Assembly (NCBI GenBank): GCA_023014335.1
Contig: JAECYW010000010.1
Span: 1,798,001 to 1,862,000 of the forward strand
DNA from: Galerina marginata
Taxonomy: Eukaryota > Basidiomycota > Agaricomycetes > Agaricales > Galerinaceae
Direction: 5' to 3'
DNA length: 64,000 nt
Each line of letters starts with the position of its first letter. Position 1 is the first letter of the stretch. Below, one piece after another: positions 46,301-57,890 of this stretch. Below the pieces are notes generated by a model. It ran no database searches and had not been told where the DNA came from. It worked only from the letters and a program-made list of their open reading frames with translations. The translations under genes and the position numbers were made by a program.

Positions 46301-47024
46301 ATGGCAGTGGTTTAATAGTTTCGTATGAACACATGGCGACCTTGAACCGACGTGTTTGGGCAATTGGAAATCCCAGATTTGCGTCTTCGGAACCTTGGTC
46401 TTCCATCGTCCAGATGGCCCAGGCTTATGCTAATTTTATCCTCGACGAAATGGAAGGGCCTGTAATATTGGGAGGTCAGTGATGCCTTTTTACGTTTCCG
46501 ATGTTTTGCTGAGTTTGTGTAATGTAGGATGGTCATTTGGTGGTGTTGTTGCGTTCGAGGTGGCAAATTACCTTGCAGCGCGGTCCATGGTGGTCAAGGG
46601 CGTCGTTATCATCGATTCTCCCAGTCCTCTACAACATGTTCCTTTATCGCCTTCTCTTATAGACCAAGTCCTTGACGTTGCTGGGAAGGTGGAACCCGAT
46701 TTTCGACAACTTTCCAAGGCGCAGTTCACACTAAATTCGCGGCTTCTTAGCGACTATAGCCCGGACAAAGTAGCAACGCGGCATGCACCCTCTATTGTTT
46801 TCTTAATGTGCGACGAACCATATCGCCCTCCCAATGATGATGATGTACCATCGTGGTTATCCGACCGCAGCGACGCGACAGCCATATTTGGTGGCTGGGA
46901 AGCCTTCACAGGATCACCCGTAAAACTGTTCAAGATACCTGGACATCATTTCCAACCTTTCGAGCCTCAGAACGTCTGTGAATTAGATCTGATCCCTGCA
47001 GTCTTCACTGACCATTTATTTTAG
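40386..47024 (+). CDS. Non-reducing polyketide synthase (SAT-KS-AT-PT-ACP-ACP-TE), orsellinic-acid-synthase type
   Basis: Eight exons (40386-41039, 41090-41725, 41781-41893, 41959-42170, 42219-42403, 42457-43685, 43740-46474, 46528-47024) give about 2086 residues. Order of domains: starter-unit ACP transacylase with GFSSG near residue 141; ketosynthase from about 399 with DTACSSS (Cys about 566), EAHGTGT and [12 protein letters not shown]; acyltransferase with [10 protein letters not shown] (Ser about 1010, its codon split by an intron); product-template domain with [11 protein letters not shown] (His about 1327) and FYDTL (Asp about 1515); two acyl carrier proteins with GIDSLM (Ser about 1666) and GLDSLS (about 1772); thioesterase with GWSFGG (Ser about 1924) and GHHF (His about 2061). 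There are no reducing domains, so the product should be an aromatic polyketide; basidiomycete enzymes of this layout often make orsellinic acid. The SAT nucleophile position is Ser, where ascomycete enzymes usually have Cys. All other catalytic residues are present. Confidence 0.93.
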
Positions 47025-47185
47025 GTTTTGGTCGTGTCTGCTTGCATTGCAGAAGCCTGTTGTATTTTGGATAACGTGGATGATCATTAAAGACTAGCAG
47101 CCTACAATTAAGCGGATCGTAATATTACGGAGAAACATTGCTTTACATCAAATGTCGTAAGAATAAGCAGGTTGACTATGTTTTA
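47025..47185. other. Short convergent gap between polyketide synthase and DUF2235 gene
   Basis: Only 161 bases separate the two stop codons, so the two 3' untranslated regions probably overlap. Confidence 0.5.
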
Positions 47186-49513
47186 TCAGTCAACCCAGTG
47201 AGGTTCATGACGAAATATGGGCTTGGGTAAGTATCTCTTCATCTTCTGTCGTTTTCGTTCGTCCGCCATTTCTGCTTCCATCCTCATCTTGACACTGCGA
47301 TGAACCTTAAATCCGTCCTTTTGCTTCGGGATGAATCGGGGTCGAGCTAGATTAGAGCTGTCGACAGAGATGTTGACGTCAAGTAGACCGACATTCGAAA
47401 GAAACCGACGAACCCGAAGTAAGTGACCCATTGATTATCTCCTCTCTGATAACGCAGCGTCAAAGGCAAAATCTCCAGCGCCCACCATGCCTTCTTGATT
47501 TTCAATTGATCGTATTTAGGCGACATTATGTCATTGAGTTCTTCTTCTTCTTCTGTACCGAGGAAGGGTGTGCGAGCTCGTTCCAACAATGCCTTGATTT
47601 CCGGGTGGGATTTTTTCTTCTTTACAAGGTGGGCTGTAGGGCGTATTGGAATCGGGTTTGCTGGGGGGCTCTGGATGCGGTGTGATGCTACCGGGAGGGG
47701 AGGAGGCCTAGGAACGACGTATGGATACAAGGTGGAAGGATCCAGACCGATGTCAAAGAGTGCAGCGGAATTAAACATAATGCCAGTGTTGGTTTTAAAG
47801 CATTCGCGTATCATCCAGCGAAGTGGGATGCGAGCAAGAGAGTGTCTCGTCTTGTTGCTTACAGAGCCACCACCGACATCTATAAAGTGAGCTAAGAGAG
47901 GGTGTAACAAAGGAAGCTACTAGGCATTGCTTACCACAGTGGCATCCCTGGAAGAAAACATAGTGTTAATTGTCGAGCTCGAAACGAAAACGGTTGACGT
48001 ACTGCAAACCAAACTTCATCAACATCAGTCGTTTTTTCGTGTTTTTCCGAATACATTCTCTCCAGCGTGCTTAAAACACGGTCGTCCTCATCTTCCTTCC
48101 TTGGAATCACTTTTTTGCTGGGCTTTCCTTTTTTGCCTATATTGTTCATCAGTGGTTGTTCATCATCGGTCGTCGGCCGTTTTAGAGGAGAAATAATTGG
48201 GGAAACTGCTGGCGAAGTGACAGCTCGAGAAGTCCCAAGTTTGAGCTCCTCTTCATTAGGCCTATTCCAGAGGTTGGCTTTAAACTTTGCGCGGCGTTCA
48301 TCCAAGGAAACGGCGTGTCGGAAAGTGCGGACGATGGTATTTGACGTGGTAAAGGGCAATCTCTTCGGAATGATGCCAACGGAGTCCACAGTATCCCTGA
48401 CGATTTAGTGGGATGATTAACTGACGACATCGGAGAGTGCCATCACAAAAGAGACATACCAAACACCCAGGAACTCGATCGAAACATCGACACAGAATGC
48501 TTGCTTGAACTCGGTTGATTGCTCCCATCCAATATCGTCCGCGCGCGTGTACATCTGGTATGCAAATGGCACTTGCTGGAAGTTACCGGCTGGAAGCAAC
48601 CCGACTTTATGAAGCATCCCTGCTAGACTGAAGATATCATTAACGCCAAGTTGACGAATTCCACAATTTATTCTCACTAACCTGCGGGCAGTATAAGCGC
48701 CTCGGGAAAAACCTTCAGGTGTGTGTCAGTACTAATCATAAGTAAAGATAAACAAGACGAAAACTGATTCACCAAATATACAAATTTTGTCTCCTGTGAT
48801 ATCTAAATATCGACATAAGATATAGATAGGTCGCATATATAAATAAAACTTACAATTCTGCATCAAGAATTCGTATCCACCTGTTATGATGGTCGTCAGA
48901 CCCAAAATTAGAACGAGAACACTCAAAAACATACTCATAACGTGGGCATTTAAATTTAAAGCGAACATCGTGTCGAGTGTCTATTGGATCCAGTCAGTGA
49001 AGGAAACAATACTCGGGTGAACAACTATACCTTCGTTACACTGGACATAAACGGGGACACAACCTTGGGCGACGTGTATGTTCCAATTCCAGTCTTGAAT
49101 GTCGTTAGTGAGTTCATTCTGAGAATGCCCTGACGGGTACCTACCTGATAATAAACCAATTGTTTTGTACTATCATCTTTCTTCAGCAGAGAAACAAGCT
49201 GAACGATATTCGAATTGTCGGAATCGAACTGATCTCCAGTTCCATCGAAGCACACTATCAATGTGCGGCTTGAATGGTCGGGCGGGATCACTGGAGGTAC
49301 GTTTCGAGGGTCAAGGGTGTGGTCCCTTCGTTGAGGCATAGGTTTCTCGTTGTATTGAGGCATCGCGGGCGGGTCTGTTGTTGTCGGATGGCTTTCGAAA
49401 CCAGAGAAGTAGGCATCTGAGGGAGACTGAGGAGAAACGCCTTCGACAACAGTGCCAGTCAACGAAAGCACTGTGGGCTCCTGAGCGTGCCCGCCTCTAC
49501 CAGAGTTTGCCAT
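47186..49513 (-). CDS. DUF2235-family alpha/beta-hydrolase-like protein (copy 1)
   Basis: Eleven minus-strand exons (49513-49145, 49093-49031, 48980-48935, 48880-48854, 48802-48773, 48712-48682, 48627-48460, 48396-48003, 47947-47935, 47879-47414, 47357-47186) join in frame to about 592 residues. Family blocks: RTLIVCFDGTGDQFDSDNSN, GIGTYTSPKVV, GYEFLMQN, ICIFGFSRGAYTAR with the GxSxG nucleophile near residue 181, FLGVWDTVDSVG, TFRHAVSLDERR, and WFAGCHCDVGGGS. DUF2235 proteins include bacterial type VI secreted phospholipases (Tle1 group); the fungal members are uncharacterised, so a lipid or ester hydrolase is only a likely guess. Between the NLWNRP block and the WFAGCH block lies a Lys/Ser-rich segment of about 75 residues. 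No signal peptide is seen. Exon 9 is only 13 nt. It is a paralogue of the next gene upstream. Confidence 0.88.
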
Positions 49514-50322
49514 GGTGGTTAATAGAAACCCGAGGACGAGTACGAGCAGTTTCGACCAAGGCTATTTAGGTGTTGGAGTAATCATGGCATCTAACATGGA
49601 ACATCGGAGAAGTCGTAAGCACCCCAAGGAGCTCTTGGGTTACTCGGTTGAGTCAGGGTTCTGGAACAAATCAAGCGAACAGCGGCCAATGGCCATGCGC
49701 CAATTCAGGGTTGCCTCAGGTGCTGTTAACGCCAAAGGGGCCGGCCACGGGTGATGAACATAGCCTCGAGCGGTCCCATCCTTGGAAGTAACGCAGTTTC
49801 CAATGACTTCTGGGGTATTCTGATACCTAAAGATATGGCCTTAACTCTCTTGAAAACAGCGCTCATCCAGTGTTTCACCGTTTCCCATCCGGGGCCGAGG
49901 AAATGGCTTGAAATAGGTCGATACACCGACATGTTCGACGATCTTATTCATTAATCAATCACAAATCGAAGTCACCTTCTTGATTTAATGTCGTTAATCC
50001 ACAATGAATGATGACATATCCACTTACCCCAGTCAACAACTTTGCAATACCTACGACTCCACAAAAGACAAGGGCTAAACCAAACGTGTGTAAAGATGGG
50101 AGCAAGATGTACAATCATATCGAATCAAATACAGAACATGGACAGCCGCCCATCAACATAGTACTACATAGCTCAAGCCTCAAGGCGGAAGGAGACTGAA
50201 AGGCGCTAACTGAGTCCTCGATAGGAGTCGACCTGAAACAGAGGAAATGATGTCAGCTTTTGCTTAGCGCCTAAGCAAGGGACGAAACGCCCAGAGGTAA
50301 AGCTGAGTACATACCAAGGATA
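49514..50322. other. Intergenic region between the two DUF2235 genes
   Basis: About 800 bases. Open frames at 49512-49954 (plus) show no motif. This should hold the copy-1 promoter and the copy-2 3' end. Confidence 0.4.
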
Positions 50323-52452
50323 TTAGTCTACCCAAGTGACACGTTCCAAATTGAGATTGGCTTTCGGTGTATATTTTTGGCCGTTGGCGTACTCTGCCTC
50401 CAAACGCGTCTTGACACTCCTATGGACACGAACACCACGGCTGTTCTGTTTCGGGATGTATCGTCCTCGGCCCAAATTCCATCCGAAATACGTCGCCCAG
50501 GAGTTGTCGCCTTCTTGGAAGCGCTGCTTCATGGGCAGGAACTCGAGAAGCCACCACCACCAACTGAGGTTGAGCTGGTCGTAGACCGGGGCGAGTGCAT
50601 CCTTGAGGTCCAGTTCTTCCTCCGTTTCTTGCACTGCCTCGGCGACAACGACATCGTCGTCGTAATCATCATCGTCAAGTGGCGGTTGCACTTTGGGAAC
50701 TGATTCGATATAAGCAACGCCGGAATTAAGGGCGGGAGGGCGCGCAAGGACGACTGGATAAAGAGCTTTAGGGTCGAGCCCGATCTTTTTCAGCCCATTG
50801 GTGTGGAAGAGGATTCCACTGTTGGTTTTGAAGCATTCTCGTATCATCCAGCGGAAAGGAATTCGAGCGAGACAGGGTTTGACACCGTTCGAGACTATTT
50901 TGTTGAGCTTGATGAAGAACAATCGAACGAGAAAAGACATACCTGAGCCTCCGCCGATATCACAATGACAGCCTGCGAACCAAACCTGTATATCAAAGAC
51001 ATAATCTTAGCTATGAGTAATCTTAGGACGGCAGAAGAACTACCTCGTCGATATCCGTTGCTTTGGTTTTATCCTTAGTAAACCTTTCCTCAAGAGTTCT
51101 CATAGACGATCCAGGTTTTTTGCCATTAGTAGGAGCCTTCTTTTTCTTTTCTATCTTCTTGTCGGTGATGCTGAGCGTCTGCTCAGTTACAGTGGGCCTA
51201 TTCCACAAGTTTGCCTTGAACTTGGCGCGACGCTCGTCCAACGAGACTGCATGCCGGAAAGTCCGAACAACAGTGTTTGAAGTCGTAAAAGGTAGACGGC
51301 GAGGAATCAGTCCAACAGAGTTGACAGTATCCCTACAATCAAGATACTTTTAGTACAAGATCCCGTGGGATGAATCGCATATTAGATACGAACCAGACAC
51401 CGAGGAATTCGATATCCACATCAATGGAAAATGTCTTCTTGAAAGCGTTCGATTGCTTCCAACCAACATCGTCCGTTGTTGTATACATTTTGTACGCAAA
51501 AGGCACCTGTTGGTGATTGTAGGCTGGAAGAAGGCCAACCTTGTGGATCATGCCAGCCAGGCTGTGGGACGCATGAGTGTATGAACGATTTGACGATGAC
51601 GATTTACTGACCATCTCGCCGTATAAGCACCCCGAGAGAAGCCTACGAAAAAGAGCTCAGGATTTGTGCATTCTGAACATTCCAGCCATTCTTACCAAAG
51701 ATGCATATCCTGTCGTTGGCTCTGTCTGTACGAAACAGATCAAAACCTGCCAAAGATAGAACAGAAATAGAACGTACAATTCTGCATGAGAAACTCGTAT
51801 CCTCCTGTTTGTCAATGTGATGAGACTCTCTCGCTAATAATAGGAAAAGAATACCATACCCATTATATGAGCATCCAGATTCCACGCTACGGCCATGTCT
51901 AAGGACTGCAAGCAAACAAATGATCAGAACCGATTGTCTTCGCTAATGGCAAATGTCGCACTTGACTGATCTTGGTAGCTCCTGGCGTGGCGATCTGAGG
52001 CGTGGTGTATGTTCCGATTCCCGCCTATACTTAGTGTTGGTATTGGGCACCACAAGGACGAATGACGGCAACAAACCTGGTAATAGACGAGCTGCTTGTT
52101 CGGGTCATCCTTCTTCAGCATACTGAATAGCTCGACAATGTTCGAGTTCTTTTTGGAGTGAGAAATTTGATTAATGAAGGGGCTCGGCTACTCACATCGG
52201 CATCAAACCTAACCAAATGATAAGTGAACGATAGATGTCGGCTGCTAGATTAGCTTACTGGTCACCAGTTCCGTCAAAACAAAGGACCAAAGTGCGGAAT
52301 GGATGATCTGGGGGTGTAGTCTCAGCAAGCACTGGAAGGGCTGTGCCGTCGCCGTTTGACTTTGCAAACCCCGAGGGCTGCGGTGTAGGCGCCAATGTGG
52401 CCGTGTCAGACGCTGAACTGTTCAGGCGAACGTGCCCGTCGTTTGAAGTCAT
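50323..52452 (-). CDS. DUF2235-family alpha/beta-hydrolase-like protein (copy 2)
   Basis: Twelve minus-strand exons (52452-52259, 52208-52196, 52148-52077, 52024-51962, 51905-51860, 51804-51778, 51725-51696, 51642-51612, 51561-51394, 51332-51044, 50985-50943, 50894-50323) join in frame to about 515 residues. Blocks match copy 1: RTLVLCFDGTGDQFDADNSN, AGIGTYTTPQIATPG, GYEFLMQN, ICIFGFSRGAYTAR (Ser near 151), FLGVWDTVNSVGLIPRRLP, FRHAVSLDERR, VWFAGCHCDIGGGS. The start is the first ATG in this frame (MTSNDGHVRL). Exon 2 is 13 nt. Several splice positions differ from copy 1: an extra intron after FDGTGDQ and one before VWF, and no intron after YFG. The Asp-rich segment before DALAPVYDQ has no counterpart in copy 1. 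It has the same uncertain hydrolase role. Divergence and intron differences point to an old duplication. Confidence 0.88.
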
Positions 52453-53947
52453 CTGGGGCGAAAGCAAGGGAGTGAGAGGAAGGTGCCGAGGAAGGACCTG
52501 GCAAGCGTCCTGCTATTTATTCTGTGTCAATTTCTAGGTCCCAAGCGATGGCAGGCGGAATGTTGATGCAGTTGTCACTTTTAATAAAAGGCCTGGTACC
52601 CGAAAACCTATCCAGAAGCGGTGATTAGCAGGTGATGTGCACATTGAGCCGAAAGTGACCCAGTCATCTGATGTTTTGCACGACATATTTTACCTTCAAT
52701 GTGATCGGGCATGAAAGAAGTAGAGAGAGTTGAGGTAGAAGCCTGCATAAGTCCCACATGAGTTAATTTTACAGGAGAGCTCCGGGGGAAAAAACTTGCC
52801 GTGCAATTTCATGAGGACATCATCGACGTTGACAGCCCTCAGTCCGTCGTTCTTTGGAGGGCCTAGGGCCTTCAAGTTGGCCGATAATTATGCCCGATTG
52901 TGTTTCGTCGGCGTGTAGAAGTCTGATCTTCCGGTGACATTGTAATGGGATCGGTGTAGGATGAAGGCACCCTCCAGTATAATGGGGATTCAATTTGAAT
53001 TTCCACCGTGAAAAGAGTAAATTGGAAAGAGACCAGGCGACAGAAGTTCATGAAAAGTTGTAGTACATGACAGAAATCGTGAACAGGCTTGCTGTCAGAT
53101 GGCAAACGTGGGGCGCAGAAGGCGGCAACACCCGAAGATGACCTAAGCGCCAACCTAAGCGGCCTCGGGCAGCTGTCCAATTTGTCGTGGTCAGCCGCCC
53201 CGCTCATCCCGCCCAGCGCTTGGGACGTTCACGGTTCCAACACGGTTCAGCTGGCGCAGGAGACATTCCCGCTCTGCGTAGAATTGACAGGTGTACAGCT
53301 TGAGTACTTGAGTGTCCGTTCAGGCTCTTTTTTGTACAATTCAATCAATATGTACATGTCCAGTTGGCAGTGGCCAGCCCCCGCCCGCCCATCTTGCGGC
53401 TTGCCCAGCACTTGCATATCTTGACATTCGGCTAGCTCATTAGACGTCCTCGGTGTCCGCAAGCACCATAACGTAGCGGCTTTGAGGGCCAATTGAGGTT
53501 TCAGAATCAAACACCCCGCGGCGCCATTGACCTTTTGATAATCTCATCGTTGCACGATGCAGTATTTTTAATATTTTGCTACAGAAATATGTATACTAAT
53601 GACCGGCCAAGTAGTATAGTGCATGATCACAACGCTAAAAGACTTATTCCCTGGTTGCCGTCGTCTGTAATGACGAGCTTGTGTATGCTGAACTTCGCAC
53701 CGTTTCGTGGACCTTTCGTCTGACCTTTTCAATTTTCAGAACGGTATCTTCGTCACATTGGAGTATTCGATACTTACTACGCTGCGAACTCACACAGGTA
53801 CGGCCAACGCAAAATGATGAACTACTGCTTGTATCAGATATAACATTACAATGTTGATAGTCATGTTTAAAAATGAATTTCGAATAACAAACGATAAAAA
53901 CAAGCCTTACTACTAAATCCTCCTCCCACGACGATGGATATTCAGGC
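52453..53947. other. 1.5-kb region without recognised genes
   Basis: Open frames at 53207-52872 (minus) and 53089-53424 (plus) overlap each other and show no motif. This region holds the promoter of DUF2235 copy 2 and the 3' end of the sugar transporter. Confidence 0.4.
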
Positions 53948-55771
53948 TTACTCGTCGTCGTTCACATCGATCTCCGTTTTAGTCCACTGGCGAGCGGGCA
54001 CGCCTCGCTTGAACAAGATATCGATTTCGCGATACGAGCGACCCTTCATTTCGGGCAAACCAATGAGGGCCACGATGAAGCAGAGCAGACCAGTGGCACC
54101 CCACACATAACCGCACTTGCCACCGACTGCGCCAACCATCAGCATCTGTGAGTTTGAAAAATCCACACAGAAAATAACTCACGATTTCCGCCAGTCGGGT
54201 TGAGCATGAAGGACGCAACTGTTTTTTTTTTGCGTCAGCCGCTGCATTCGCCAACAAAACAAAAAACGAAAAGGGTTTTGACTCACGGAAAATGCAAGGT
54301 ATCTCGATGATGTAGTACGTAGCCCGACCAATACCGGTGGTAAGAGGCCTGAGACGGATGGCTGAGGTTTCGCCGATGACCACCCACGATACGGGCGCGG
54401 CAGCCAGGGTGAACGTGACCGAGACGATGAGGCCTAAGCTCGCTTGCGCAAAAGAGGCGGACGTCGAGACACCGACTGAGGCGGCGATACCGAGACAGAA
54501 AAGCAGTAGGGTGTTGAAACCCGTGCCCCAGAGGTAGAGTGTTCGGCGGCCATAGTAGGTCGTGAGGATCCAGGACAACATGACAAATATCATTTGCAGA
54601 ATAGAGGTGATAAGACCGAGGAAGAACGCCAAGTTGGTCGAGATGCCAGCCTCTGCATCAGGATTCAAAAATCAGTACTTGCATTCAGGCTGAATTTCGA
54701 TGATAGACGTACGCTCGAAAAAGTAGACAGCCTGGTTGGCGATAAGGTTGCCCGAAAGATTCTGTGATGCGTATATGAGGCACACAATCAAGGTGCGTCG
54801 CAGATCGGAGCCCTTGAAGAGCTCCGTGTAAGATGGCGCCTTTTCTGATTTTTCTAGGTCGACGACACGGCGAATCATAGCCACGGTTTCGACATTTTGA
54901 GTGCTGGATCGGCTACCAAGACGCTCAACTGAGCGAAGAGCTTCGGCTTCACGTCCCTGGCGAACCAACCACCAAGGCGACTCGGGCGCGAAAAACATGA
55001 GAATGGCGAGCGGGGTGGGGAACATCCACTGGAGGGCGAGCGGGATTCTATTCGACGCGCATTAGCCACGTGAGAGTGCAAAGGGCAATCAAGCGATACG
55101 TACTTGTAAGCGTGCACGTCTTCGTGGGTGTTGTAAACATATGTGACGGCGCCAACGATGATACTGCCGATTGCCCAGAACATTTGCAACATCTGTGTGG
55201 CTGGGGCTCGGAGGCGTAGCGGGACGATCTCGCTGCAGTAGGCTGGCGCGTTGGCAATGAAAATACCCCACGGAATTCCTTCAAGAAGCTGTCCCGCGAA
55301 GAAGACGGGGAGCGAGTTGGCAAAGTAGGAGATGAAGATCATGGCGTTGAGCAGCATGAGGCCGAGCAGTGTCGCCAGGCGGTAGCCAATGCGACTGGTT
55401 AGCGGACCAGCGAGGAAGACGCCAATGAGGGCTCCGAGCTGACCGGACATTTGGAGAGCAGATTGCCACTTGGTGACGATGACATGGGTGTTAGTCGCAG
55501 CATCGTACACACCGAAACGGTTTCGGAATGCGTCTAGGGCGAGGAAGTTACCCATGAGGAAGACGTCGTAGGACTCCATGATAATCGTGCTGGACATGAC
55601 GAAAGCCCAGAAGGTGGCCATTGGGTACGCCTTCACCGCCTGCAACACCGTCATCGAGTGCTCTTCATTTTCTGCCTCGATTGCGCCCGCTCGAAGGTCC
55701 ATCGCCTCTTTCTCCAACTTGCCATCAGCAGAGTCGCCGATAGAAGCTGTGCGGTCGTGCTTGTCACTCAT
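53948..55771 (-). CDS. MFS sugar transporter, alpha-glucoside (maltose) permease type
   Basis: Minus-strand exons 55771-55104, 55047-54713, 54652-54287, 54218-54183 and 54126-53948 give about 527 residues, normal for this family. About 12 membrane segments can be read. Signatures: ESYDVFLMGNF in the first helix, GPLTSRIGYR between helices 2 and 3, GIPWGIF and the AYCSEIVPLRLRA block, PESPWWLVRQGR after helix 6, SYTELFKGSDLRRT, YFFEQAG in helix 7, YYGRRTLYLWG, WVVIGETSAIRLR, and PEMKGRSYREIDILF at the end. These are typical of the fungal MAL/alpha-glucoside proton symporters of the plasma membrane, though the sugar itself cannot be read from sequence. A 36-nt exon (54218-54183) precedes the last exon. 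No lesion is seen. Whether it belongs to the polyketide locus is doubtful. Confidence 0.9.
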
Positions 55772-56973
55772 GCTGGAACAACGGTTCTGGCAAGCTGGCG
55801 TGTATCAGGACGGAGGGTCCGGTGAACATTGTCAAATCGAAGAAGAGCCTTTAAAACTAATTTTGGCGAACCGCATGGGCGCGGAGAAACTCCAAGTTGT
55901 ACGATCATGGGTTGGGTCCACACGGGCCGGCGTATTCCAAAACTCGGGCCTCCCAGAACAGACCATGTGTAATGTTTACTTCTTTTCCGTAGAAGCACCT
56001 ATTTATCTGCTCGGTTCTGCTCAGATCTGAGCTGGTCTGACGGATTCTGAGAGAATCTGCCTGAAAGAAATCATCTAATTATATTTGTGAGTGGACAATC
56101 TGCAAGCTAGTTTATAACGACGCTACGGTGTCCATACCACGATCGAGTGGTCCAGTATTTGATCTCGAGGCACAGACAGAAGCAAGAAGTTTCCCGTCGT
56201 GGCGTGTTTCCTATGGCAAGGTTCTCGCCTTCGATCTACTTTGACGCGGTTTTTATTTGAGGCGAGAAGGCATCAAATTTCTAAGAATAATAAGCGAATT
56301 TATTTGCGAGGAGAGGAGGGAATGAACTACATGCCTTAAGAGTGGTTTCTGGTTAACAAACATAAGTTAGTTGAAGCGGCAGAAGCATCGAAAAAGGCAC
56401 AAAAGACCTACCTTGGTGACAGTGACTTCGTAGCCTTCATTGGTCTATCTCCTCGTGACGTCAACGCTGTCGCAGTGGGGCTTGCTGAGTTCGACAAGCA
56501 AGCCAAATCATTCACAAGTGGTACTTGGATGTCTTGAGCAGGTCTTGGTATCACTATCTACGACCTAGATAGTTTGTTTTACGATTGTTTTATTTAACCA
56601 GTTGTATTGCAGATGTTGAAGCCACTTACAAAACACCGGCCTGTCCCATAGAAGCAGTCTAGTTAGTAGCCGTGAAGCTGACTGATGACTTGCGTTTTTG
56701 ACGCCGCGAGTTTGCCATAGAGGAGCAACATTCCTCTCATCATTTCCTGCGGCAACGAGGTCCGAGGTCCCGACTGCAAGCGCCGGCTAGAGCTTACCTG
56801 AACATCTGAATCCGGTATCATGGGATGATGGGAAGAGTCGACGGCGCCGTCGACTTCGAAAGAGCAGGAGACTCGTCCGGGTTTACTTACAGCTGCTTGA
56901 ACACGTGCAACAAGATCCGATATAAGAGGTCGCGGGGTGACCTCAGCCAGCCTCAGCCTTGGACGCCTTAAAG
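55772..56973. other. 1.2-kb region without assigned genes
   Basis: This holds the sugar transporter promoter. A plus-strand frame without ATG is open from 56340 to TGA 56535-56537 and translates to a protein-like segment (DSDFVAFIGLSPRDVNAVAVG and on). The minus strand is also open there and has a donor-like GTAGGT. It may be an exon of an unrecognised gene or a remnant; nothing flanking supports a full model. Confidence 0.35.
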
Positions 56974-57890
56974 TTACCGTGGGTGATATCGTTGCAATCC
57001 TATGTACTCGAAGTCAGGCCATGTCAGGTGTCGAAGCGTTGGCGCACTGTTGGCGCTGTCATGTTCGGGGGTGATATCGGCCCCCGAAGAGATGACCTGG
57101 CAATATTCAGACGCTGAAAGAATATGACGTACGATTGGCGGAGTCAGTTCAAATGGATCATCGAGTGTTGGCATAGTAGGCTGAGCCAAGGGCACTGCGG
57201 CGGAGGAAGAGCTGGTTGAGAAGTTCGCATTTCTCAAACCCGAAAAGCCTAAGAGGAGGCCGTGACTTTCGGAGAGGATTAGTTGAATATCTATTAGGCC
57301 CAGATGGCGGAGCTGTGACAAATCGGACTTATCCACGTCCACATCGTGAGTCGCCTTCAGTGGAGTTGATGTTTTCGCTTTTTAGGTGGCTGAAGTTTCG
57401 ACTTTTCTGGGTGCGTGTCTTGGTCATTGAATTTTCTTGGTATTGGTATGTGACGATGGATTTCGACCTGTTTAAAACATTAAGTGGATATTTCGTTGCA
57501 TTGGAAGTCGGAAATTACTCACGAGCAAGTTGGCCTGAGGAACATCTGTAGCGAGCGAAGTCCGGGTATCTAATGGTCCCATGGCTTCAATTTTCCAATC
57601 GTTATCACAATATTGAAACTCCTCAAATTTGAGGCGCATTGAATTGCTGAAAAAGGCTGCCCTATTCGGGCCTTCAATGCCCAAGTAGGAGGATTTTTCC
57701 GTTCGTGGTATAGTTCAGTCCAGAGTTCTTGCGCGCGTTTCCGTATAGCAGTGAGTCGTTCATCTGAGACCGTATCACCGTCTTCTTGACAGAGAAGTCC
57801 AAGCTTCGACGGAGTTTTCCCTTTCTCGGTTAGTTTGCTGCTTTATGCGTTCCACTCCGCTCGTGTCCAACCTCGAACGGCTTCAAAATC
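56974..57890 (-). pseudogene. Decayed gene fragments, F-box/LRR-like and an unassigned fungal protein
   Basis: On the minus strand 57342-56974 reads QLRHLGLIDIQLILS and APTLRHLTWPDFEYIGL, the style of leucine-rich C-termini of agaricomycete F-box proteins. Further upstream (about 57850-57470) the frames give ELWTELYHERKNPPTWAL and, in another frame, LKFEEFQYCDNDWKI, followed by a donor GTGAGT and a short basic tail ending KKRKHQLH. The frame shift between these blocks and the lack of a start argue for a decayed gene; I do not recognise its function. Confidence 0.4.

Noticed and set aside
47431..48408. Plus-strand frames over the DUF2235 gene
   Set aside because: They are shadows of the well-supported minus-strand exons.
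54337..56030. Plus-strand frames over and beside the sugar transporter
   Set aside because: Those at 54337-54537 and most of 55578-56030 are shadows of, or run out of, the minus-strand gene and show no motif of their own.
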